Shown piece after piece: positions 22,551 through 27,700 of a DNA stretch of 27,700 bases. Origin of the DNA: UBA2588 sp964343075. Lineage in GTDB: Bacteria; Chloroflexota; Dehalococcoidia; Lucifugimonadales; UBA3495. Location of the stretch: NCBI GenBank assembly GCA_964343075.1, contig CAYFGT010000017.1:1-27700 (forward strand). The letters are read 5' to 3'. The position numbers and the translations under genes were made by a program. Below the pieces are notes generated by a model, which did not search any database, had not been told where the DNA came from, and was given only the letters and a program-made list of their open reading frames with translations. Each line of letters opens with the position of its first letter. The first letter of the stretch is position 1.

Positions 22551-24554
22551 CTAATCCACTCCAGTGACTATCTTTTCAATATCAGTGAGCTTTCTAAGGT
22601 CTATAATTTCATCTCTGAGTAGCGCTGCTTTTTCAAATTCCCAATTTTTAGACGCTTGTTTCATCTGAGAGTCCAGGTCTTTCATCAAAGTAACTATGTC
22701 TTCGTGGTTCAATTCCTTCCTTAGATCATTTCCAGCTGAACGAGTCTTATCGTTGGCATTAATGGATTCAGTTATGTCATGTACTTCCTTTTGTATCGAG
22801 GTTGGTACTATACCGTGGGCAGAATTGTGATCTTCTTGGATTTTTCTCCTCCGGTAAGTTTCGTCAATGGACCGCTGCATGGAATCCGTAATTCGGTCCG
22901 CGTACATGATCACATGCCCATTGGCATGCCTTGCTGCTCGACCGATGGTCTGAATCATAGATGTAAATGACCTTAGGTATCCCTCTTTATCCGCATCTAA
23001 TATAGCTACCAAGCTAACCTCGGGCAGGTCTAGCCCTTCTCGAAGAAGATTGATTCCAATCACAACATCAAAAACACCCAATCTTAATCCTCGCAATATT
23101 TCTACCCTGTCAAGCGTTTGTATGTCAGAATGTAGATATGTATTCTTGATCCCAATTTCCGAAAGATAATCGGCTAGTTCTTCGGACATTCTTTTGGTCA
23201 AGGTTGTAACCAGTACTCTTTCTCCTTGTTCCACTCGCAGTCGAATCTGCGAGATCAAATCATCAATCTGTCCTGCGCTGGGCTTAATTTCTATAGTAGG
23301 ATCTAACAAACCAGTAGGTCGTATCACTTGCTCCACTACCATTGGAGATCTCTCTAATTCATATGAGCCAGGAGTGGCCGATACGAAGATAGTTTGTACT
23401 TCTCTAGCCTCAAACTCTTCAAATTTTAAGGGCCGGTTGTCCAGAGCTGATGGGAGCCTAAATCCGTAGTCGACTAATGTCGTCTTCCGTGAAGTATCTC
23501 CGCGATACATAGCGCGAATTTGAGGCAAGGTCATATGGGATTCATCCACTAATATCAAAGAGTCTTCGGGAAAATAATCTAACAACGTCCATGGTGTACT
23601 TCCCTCTCCGCGACGTTGTAAATGCCTAGAATAGTTTTCTACACCAGCGCAGGACCCGGTTTCTGACATCATTTCCATATCATAGTGGGTTCTTGCTTCT
23701 AAACGAGCAGCTTCTAACAATTTCCCTTCTTGTTTGAATGTTTCAAGTCGTCTCCCAAGTTCTTCTTCAATATCGACTAAAGCGGCCTTAATCCTCTCAT
23801 CTGAAGTAACAAAGTGATTAGACGGGTATACTTCCACGACATCAGGAGTTGACATTACTTCGCCTGTTAAGGGCTCGAGGCAGGTGATTTTATCCACTTC
23901 ATCTCCAAAGAATTCTATTCTAAGGGCATGATCTGCATATGCGGGTATCAGGTCGACCACATCTCCCCTGACGCGAAACTTTCCTCGTACCAAGTCGTAA
24001 TCATTCCGCTCATATTGCATGTTAACCAATTTCCTGAGAAATGCATTGCGGCCTTCGCCTTGACCAATTTGGATTTGGGCTACTTTTTGAAAATAATCTT
24101 CTGGATCACCTAGACCGTAGATGCACGAAACGGATGCAACAACCAGTACATCAGGGCGGGTCAATAAGGATGTGGTAGTAGATAGTCGTAATTTAGTTAA
24201 TTCCTCATTTACACTAGCGTCTTTTTCAATGAATAAGTCTTTTTGCGGGACGTATGCTTCTGGTTGATAGTAATCGTAATAGGACACGAAATACTCAACT
24301 GCATTGTTAGGGAAAAATTCTCGGAACTCAGAAGCTAGTTGGGCAGCAAGAGTCTTGTTGTGGGCTATCACCAAAGTAGGTTTCTGAACGGTATTAACTA
24401 TGTTGGCCATAGTAAACGTTTTACCGCTTCCAGTTACACCTAGTAGTGTCTGTTTCTGAACGCCTTCCTCAATCCCCTTCGCCAAAGTGTAAACTGCTTC
24501 AGGTTGATCTCCTGTCATGTGGAAGTCTGACATCAGCTCGAATTTACCTGTCAT
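22551..24554 (-). CDS. uvrB: Excinuclease ABC subunit B
   Basis: UvrB verifies damage in nucleotide excision repair and loads UvrC. The 667-residue protein has Walker A GVTGSGKT (39-46), the tyrosine-rich beta-hairpin SYYDYYQPEAYVP (91-103), DESH near residue 345, helicase motif V/VI segments NLLREGLDLPEVSLVAILDADKEG and QTIGRAARH, and a C-terminal UVR coiled-coil motif (about 625-660). ATG 24554 begins MTGKFELMSDFHMTGDQPEA, in register with the E. coli start. It lies one base after the ruvA stop and is the last gene of the rpsP operon. Confidence 0.98.
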   Translation of the reverse strand: MTGKFELMSDFHMTGDQPEAVYTLAKGIEEGVQKQTLLGVTGSGKTFTMANIVNTVQKPTLVIAHNKTLAAQLASEFREFFPNNAVEYFVSYYDYYQPEAYVPQKDLFIEKDASVNEELTKLRLSTTTSLLTRPDVLVVASVSCIYGLGDPEDYFQKVAQIQIGQGEGRNAFLRKLVNMQYERNDYDLVRGKFRVRGDVVDLIPAYADHALRIEFFGDEVDKITCLEPLTGEVMSTPDVVEVYPSNHFVTSDERIKAALVDIEEELGRRLETFKQEGKLLEAARLEARTHYDMEMMSETGSCAGVENYSRHLQRRGEGSTPWTLLDYFPEDSLILVDESHMTLPQIRAMYRGDTSRKTTLVDYGFRLPSALDNRPLKFEEFEAREVQTIFVSATPGSYELERSPMVVEQVIRPTGLLDPTIEIKPSAGQIDDLISQIRLRVEQGERVLVTTLTKRMSEELADYLSEIGIKNTYLHSDIQTLDRVEILRGLRLGVFDVVIGINLLREGLDLPEVSLVAILDADKEGYLRSFTSMIQTIGRAARHANGHVIMYADRITDSMQRSIDETYRRRKIQEDHNSAHGIVPTSIQKEVHDITESINANDKTRSAGNDLRKELNHEDIVTLMKDLDSQMKQASKNWEFEKAALLRDEIIDLRKLTDIEKIVTGVD

Positions 24555-24555
24555 A

Positions 24556-25140
24556 CTAAACCATCCTGCTCAGCACTATTTTAATTCTTTCTTCCAACCC
24601 GAGATCGGACTCATCAAACTCAACTGTTGCTAGTACAGATGCTATCTCCGTTCTCGAATATCCCAGAGCCTGCAACGCATCCACTATTTCATCTTCTTTG
24701 TCACTCCTTCCGGTAGTTTCAAATGTGGCGTCTTCCGACAAGTCGATCTTATCTTTGAGTTCTAGTACTATTCTAGACGCAGTCCTCGCTCCTATTCCGG
24801 GCACCCCCACAAGTAATGCAGTATTCTCCGTAAGGATCGCATCGGTAATTTGAGACAATTCAAGATAGCCCAATATACTTTGAGCATTGCGGGGGCCTAC
24901 ACTGTTCACCGTAATCAGTTTGTGAAACATATTCAGTTGTTCAGCATGGGCAAACCCGTAAATCATCAAAACGTCATTAGTCAGTCTCATATAGGTATAC
25001 AATTCTACAAAATCCCCTATTTGCCCTAAAGTGGCCAAATGAGGCTCAGCCATGTGGATTTCATAGACAACCCCATTTACGTCAACACCTACGGACTCGG
25101 GATAAATCTTGTCTACTGTGCCTTTTATTCCTACTATCAT
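24556..25140 (-). CDS. ruvA: Holliday junction DNA helicase subunit RuvA
   Basis: RuvA binds four-way junctions and recruits RuvB. The 194-residue protein has an N-terminal OB domain (MIVGIKGTVDKI), two helix-hairpin-helix motifs (VNSVGPRNAQSIL near 80 and GVPGIGARTASRIVLELKDK near 110), an acidic linker and a C-terminal domain III (EIVDALQALGYSRTEI) that contacts RuvB. It is 8 bases downstream of ruvC and one base before uvrB. Confidence 0.97.
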   Translation of the reverse strand: MIVGIKGTVDKIYPESVGVDVNGVVYEIHMAEPHLATLGQIGDFVELYTYMRLTNDVLMIYGFAHAEQLNMFHKLITVNSVGPRNAQSILGYLELSQITDAILTENTALLVGVPGIGARTASRIVLELKDKIDLSEDATFETTGRSDKEDEIVDALQALGYSRTEIASVLATVEFDESDLGLEERIKIVLSRMV

Positions 25141-25148
25141 GCGTGTGC

Positions 25149-25661
25149 CTACTGGATAATTTTACTCGAAATAATCTCTGAAGCGCTGTAAGATAATGCG
25201 TGGCAGACAGCTATGGCGACTGCATCTGTAGCGTCGTCACTAGGGGCGTCGTTTATCTTGAAAAGATTAAATATCACGTCTTGAACGGCCTGTTTATCCG
25301 CTTGCCCATGGCCAACAACAGCACTTTTTACTTGCGTTGGAGCATACCGGTATATAGGTACTTCTTGGGCGGCGGCAGCTATAAGAACAGCCGCTTGCGC
25401 CTGCCCTATGGCCAAAGTACTTTTCACAAATTGTTTAGATCCTGTGCCTAGAAACGGTTCTTCTACACAAATACTATATGGGTTGAATATGCTGATCATG
25501 TTCAAAACGTGAGAGTGCATTTGGTAAAGCCTATGATGAATATCCATTTTAGATGACAGTTTTATCGTGCCATAGTCTTCGAGGCGCATTTTGCCGTTAG
25601 TGGATTCAAGTACTCCGTACCCCATTTTAAGTGTCCCTGGGTCTATTCCAAGAATCATCAT
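25149..25661 (-). CDS. ruvC: Holliday junction resolvase RuvC
   Basis: RuvC cuts Holliday junctions. The 170-residue protein has the four RNase H-fold catalytic acids: D7 (GIDPGT), E67 (VEEPF), and D143/D146 (SDDATDAVAIAVCH), corresponding to Asp7, Glu66, Asp138 and Asp141 of E. coli. Two tandem ATG codons (25661 and 25658) are possible starts; neither has a ribosome site. The gene is 12 bases after yebC, and yebC-ruvC-ruvA is a widespread order. Confidence 0.97.
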   Translation of the reverse strand: MMILGIDPGTLKMGYGVLESTNGKMRLEDYGTIKLSSKMDIHHRLYQMHSHVLNMISIFNPYSICVEEPFLGTGSKQFVKSTLAIGQAQAAVLIAAAAQEVPIYRYAPTQVKSAVVGHGQADKQAVQDVIFNLFKINDAPSDDATDAVAIAVCHALSYSASEIISSKIIQ

Positions 25662-25673
25662 TTTTTAAATGCC

Positions 25674-26432
25674 TTACTGCCCAGAATACTTCATCAAAAC
25701 GTCTTCAGAGAAATCTGCATTCGTGTAGGCTTTCTGTATGTCTTCTAATTCTTCTAAGGCGTCCAATAACTTTAACGTTTGCTCGGCTTCTTTATCAGAC
25801 AGCATTACAGTTGTCTTTGGGACCAACGATATCTCAGCGTTGGATACCGTTACACCATTATCTGATAAAACGGATTGAATGTCTGACAGTTTATCTTGCA
25901 ATGTATATATTTCAACAGAACTTCCATCTACTTTAACATCATCCACTTCAGCTTCCATCGCCACCAAACCCACTTCTTCCGCATCTTCATCACTATTGGA
26001 ATCAACAACAACCACACCTTTTGTTTCAAAATTCCAAGCTACGCATCCGGATTCTCCTAAATTTCCTCCTCCTTTAGAAAAGGCTGACCTGACCTCTGAA
26101 GCGGTGCGATTGCGGTTGGAAGTCACTGCTTGGACTAATATTGCGCTACCTCCTGGACCGTAACCTTCATATGTTATTTCATCCAGATCTTCAGACCCTG
26201 GACCTCCTCCAACGGCTCTTTGTATAGCTCGATTTATGTTATCAAGGGGCATATTATTGGATTTCGCTTTATCAACTGCTAATCTCAATTTAAAATTCAT
26301 GTCCGGGTCACCACCACCTTGTTTCGCCGCGAGAACAATGTCTTTACTTAATTTTGTAAACAACGCACCTCTTTTAGCGTCGGTAACCCCTTTGGCTCGT
26401 TTTATGGTAGACCATTTAGAATGTCCTGACAT
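25674..26432 (-). CDS. yebC: YebC/PmpR family protein
   Basis: The 252-residue protein begins MSGHSKWSTIKRAKGVTDAKRGALFTKLSKDI, the signature of the YebC family, followed by NNMPLDNINRAIQRAVGG, YEGYGPGG and NRNRTASEVRSAFSKGGGNLGESG. Members have been described as transcription regulators and, more recently, as translation factors that help at difficult peptide motifs. The second view fits a ribosome-gene operon. ATG 26432 is used because GAGGG lies 6 bases upstream; an upstream start would add five residues that are not conserved. Confidence 0.96.
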   Translation of the reverse strand: MSGHSKWSTIKRAKGVTDAKRGALFTKLSKDIVLAAKQGGGDPDMNFKLRLAVDKAKSNNMPLDNINRAIQRAVGGGPGSEDLDEITYEGYGPGGSAILVQAVTSNRNRTASEVRSAFSKGGGNLGESGCVAWNFETKGVVVVDSNSDEDAEEVGLVAMEAEVDDVKVDGSSVEIYTLQDKLSDIQSVLSDNGVTVSNAEISLVPKTTVMLSDKEAEQTLKLLDALEELEDIQKAYTNADFSEDVLMKYSGQ

Positions 26433-26461
26433 ATTTTCCCTCTGCAAGCGAATTTCTAATA

Positions 26462-26947
26462 TTATAAACCTTTAGGCAACTCTACAAGCATAATTCCTCG
26501 GCCAATATCGATGCTTTTTATAACAGGCTTCAGGGCGGGGATAAGAGTTTCTGATTTAACCCCGGTGACAACGTATACATCATTACTGCCTGTTTCAATG
26601 ATTTCCGTTATTTCACCCAGCAATGTGGATCCCTGATATACCTCTATGCCGATCAGGTCGTCGTGATAAAACGTGTCGGAATCCAGCACCTCTACACTCG
26701 AATAAGGAACCGAAAGTTCAGCACCCACACAAATATCAGTTGGGGCAGGATCGGTCCAAAGAAATGTCTCTTTGGAACCCGATCGGCTGCTGCGTACTAT
26801 GGTGTATTCCTTGTCAGCGAAATAAATCACTTGGCCTGATTCGAATCTTTTGGGATTATCAGTGGAATTGTAGATAAGCAATCCTTTGGTTGCCTGGTTT
26901 ACATTTTTTACTTTCCCAATGGTGATCATACGAATCTGACTTTCCAT
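26462..26947 (-). CDS. rimM: Ribosome maturation factor RimM
   Basis: RimM binds ribosomal protein uS19 and helps mature the 30S subunit. The 161-residue protein has an N-terminal RimM barrel (ITIGKVKNVNQATKGLLIYNSTDNPKRF) and a C-terminal PRC barrel (DDLIGIEVYQGSTLLGEITEIIETGSNDVYVV, then LIPALKPVIKSIDI). The N-terminal glycine-rich signature is weakly conserved. ATG 26947 is selected because CTGGAG lies 6 bases upstream. The usual neighbours trmD and rplS are absent; yebC follows instead. Confidence 0.92.
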   Translation of the reverse strand: MESQIRMITIGKVKNVNQATKGLLIYNSTDNPKRFESGQVIYFADKEYTIVRSSRSGSKETFLWTDPAPTDICVGAELSVPYSSVEVLDSDTFYHDDLIGIEVYQGSTLLGEITEIIETGSNDVYVVTGVKSETLIPALKPVIKSIDIGRGIMLVELPKGL

Positions 26948-26963
26948 TGGTGCTCCAGGGCAA

Positions 26964-27191
26964 TTATACAATCTCTAGGATTACTTTAGTTCCTTCTTTA
27001 ACCGCTGCTACTCTCAATAACGACCGAATAGATTGAGCTACTCTCCCTCGTCGGCCGATAATCTTTCCTTTGTCTTCATCGGCAACTTCAAGTCGAAGCA
27101 CCGTTTGACCATCTTCTTCACTTTCCACAACAACAACATCCTCAGGTTTTGAGGCAAGTGCCTTTGCTATGTATTCAACTAATTCTTTCAT
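26964..27191 (-). CDS. khpA: KH-domain RNA-binding protein KhpA
   Basis: The 75-residue protein is a single type II KH domain with the loop GRRG at 46-49 in DKGKIIGRRGRVAQSIRSLL, and the N-terminal MKELVEYIAKALASKPEDVVV typical of KhpA (YlqC). It binds RNA, often with KhpB/Jag. Its ATG overlaps the rpsP stop in an ATGA arrangement; the rpsP-khpA-rimM order is common in many phyla. Confidence 0.96.
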   Translation of the reverse strand: MKELVEYIAKALASKPEDVVVVESEEDGQTVLRLEVADEDKGKIIGRRGRVAQSIRSLLRVAAVKEGTKVILEIV

Positions 27192-27451
27192 TCGGTCTCA
27201 TCCGAAGATTGACTACTATTTTCCAAAGTACTAAGAAGCTGTTTGACTGAATCAGTGGGCTGAGCGCCGTTATTTATCCAGTGAGCAACCTTATCTTGGT
27301 CAACCTTAATGGAGGGAGGGTCAACCATAGGATCATAATTGCCGATCCAATCTATAAATGCTCCATCTCTAGGAGCGGATGATTCGGCCACTACTATTCG
27401 ATAGGAAGGGTTTTTCTTTTTGCCAACTCTGCGTAGGCGTATTTTCAACAT
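27188..27451 (-). CDS. rpsP: 30S ribosomal protein bS16
   Basis: The 87-residue protein begins MLKIRLRRVGKKKNPSYRIVVAES and continues APRDGAFIDWIGNYDP, the diagnostic N-terminus of bS16. It ends with an acidic serine-rich tail. It is the first gene of the operon that runs through khpA, rimM, yebC, ruvC, ruvA and uvrB. The promoter at 27484-27512 would give a short leader of about 26 bases. Confidence 0.98.
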   Translation of the reverse strand: MLKIRLRRVGKKKNPSYRIVVAESSAPRDGAFIDWIGNYDPMVDPPSIKVDQDKVAHWINNGAQPTDSVKQLLSTLENSSQSSDETE

Positions 27452-27483
27452 ATATTTAGAACCTTATTGCTTTGATTCCATAA

Positions 27484-27512
27484 ATTCTACGTGCGGTCCG
27501 TAGTTGTGTCAA
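27484..27512 (-). promoter_or_regulatory. Predicted promoter of the rpsP operon
   Basis: On the minus strand a perfect TTGACA (27507-27512) is followed by a 17-base spacer and TAGAAT (27484-27489), one base from consensus. It is the strongest promoter match in the window and lies directly after the terminator at 27525-27595, so rpsP need not depend on the upstream leader. Confidence 0.75.
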
Positions 27513-27524
27513 ACAAAATACAAT

Positions 27525-27595
27525 AAAAAAGGGCCCAGACTGCGTCTATTTGTTTCCCTGTTACGAGGGGCGATGATAGACATTAGCCTGAGCCC
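27525..27595 (-). terminator. Complex intrinsic terminator upstream of rpsP
   Basis: The minus-strand RNA can pair GGGCUCAG (27588-27595) with CUGGGCCC (27531-27538), 8 pairs including one G-U. It can also pair GUCUAU with AUAGAC (27576-27581, 27544-27549), with a small CCCU/AGGG hairpin inside. A run of six U (27525-27530) follows at once, then a further T-rich stretch. On the plus strand the same arms contain an A-C mismatch and the T-tract starts 5 bases late, so the minus strand is the likely sense. Confidence 0.6.
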
Positions 27596-27649
27596 AACTT
27601 ATTTTTGTTTTTTAACTGTAGTTATCAGTTGTTAGAACCAGACTGATGC

Positions 27650-27682
27650 CTACCATCGCCCCCACATATCACTATCTTTCAT
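27650..27682 (-). CDS. Candidate 10-codon leader peptide with two Trp codons
   Basis: The reading frame encodes MKDSDMWGRW and stops at TAG. ATG 27682 is preceded by GGAGGTGA, an eight-base match to the anti-Shine-Dalgarno sequence, with 8 bases between GGAGGT and the ATG. That is stronger than the site of almost every other gene here. Trp is 2 of 10 residues and the last Trp codon is next to the stop. These codons form one arm of the long-range stem at 27567-27663. Expression is not proven, and a Trp-sensing role is inference. Confidence 0.45.
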   Translation of the reverse strand: MKDSDMWGRW

Positions 27683-27700
27683 AAACTTTCACCTCCGCAA

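Larger units (their letters stand above)
27525..27700 (-). promoter_or_regulatory. Attenuator-like structured leader RNA
   Basis: Upstream of the terminator the minus-strand RNA holds a short ORF, a hairpin (GUAG-AUCAGU / ACUGAU-CUAC, 27618-27653) and an A-rich linker. A 13-pair long-range stem joins GGGGCGAUGGUAG (27650-27662) to CUAUCAUCGCCCC (27567-27579). The long stem shares bases with the hairpin, with the Trp codons of the ORF and with the second part of the terminator stem, so the structures compete. This is the architecture of ribosome-controlled attenuation. The element continues past the window edge, so its promoter is not seen, and I cannot assign it to a known RNA family. Confidence 0.45.

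Noticed and set aside
26948..26971. TTG start extending rimM into khpA
   Set aside because: ATG 26947 has a GGAG site at good spacing; the TTG has none.
27531..27612. The terminator read as a plus-strand element
   Set aside because: The arms then contain A-C mismatches and the T-tract starts several bases after the stem. The minus-strand reading is better on both counts.
27600..27640. CTGGTTCTAAC followed by an A-rich tail resembles a preQ1-I riboswitch
   Set aside because: The loop between the possible stem arms is far too long, and the ATCAGT/ACTGAT hairpin explains the bases better.
27640..27670. GGCGATGG on the minus strand resembles the start of a fluoride riboswitch
   Set aside because: The following conserved TTCGCC arm and the later pseudoknot bases are missing.
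27525..27700. Possible SRP RNA, 6S RNA, tmRNA or T-box
   Set aside because: No SRP GGAAG/GCAG core, no tmRNA ends or tag ORF, and no T-box GGTGGNACC motif are present.

Overview
The window looks like a chromosomal segment of a free-living bacterium with a compact, moderately AT-rich genome. My best guess is a marine member of the Chloroflexota (Dehalococcoidia/SAR202-like). The reasons are gene content only: separate cofG and cofH with cofD and cofC for coenzyme F420, an archaeal-type bifunctional FBP aldolase/phosphatase, a non-discriminating-type AspRS, and a NIPSNAP protein and an LLM-class flavin/F420 oxidoreductase. No rRNA is present to settle it. Packing is tight: several tail-to-tail gene pairs overlap or abut (purT/fbp, the TPR gene/fabI, recG/regulator, glutamate cyclase/uvrB), and there is no gene-free stretch longer than 300 bases. 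No mobile element, CRISPR array or pseudogene was seen.

Layout. Positions 5-186 hold tRNA-His and tRNA-Arg. Positions 210-5995 (+) hold a DUF255 thioredoxin-fold protein, aspS, a class I/II aminotransferase and purT. Positions 5985-7115 (-) encode FBP aldolase/phosphatase. A membrane-anchored zinc-ribbon/TPR protein of unknown function follows at 7263-7982 (+). Positions 7983-14150 (-) form an F420 operon, read right to left as NIPSNAP, cofG, cofH, cofD, cofC, LLM oxidoreductase, then fabI with its own promoter. ruvB (14202-15254, -) diverges from a + strand run of a FakA-like kinase, a DegV/FakB lipid-binding protein and recG (15334-20190).

Positions 20187-22548 hold a small module. An atypical OmpR-type regulator (-) is divergent from two adjacent genes (+) that correspond to the two halves of animal D-glutamate cyclase. 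A 23-bp near-perfect palindrome lies in the 50-bp gap between them. From the right end, a minus-strand operon runs rpsP, khpA, rimM, yebC, ruvC, ruvA, uvrB, joining ribosome assembly to DNA repair. A strong sigma70-like promoter precedes rpsP.

Upstream of that promoter, at the very edge of the window, lies a structured minus-strand leader. It has a 10-codon ORF with a perfect Shine-Dalgarno and two Trp codons, a long-range pairing that overlaps those codons, and an intrinsic terminator. This attenuator-like element and the regulator/palindrome/glutamate-cyclase module are the two most interesting parts of the window. All coordinates, residue counts and promoter spacings were worked out by hand. 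Family assignments come from recognised motifs, not from searches.
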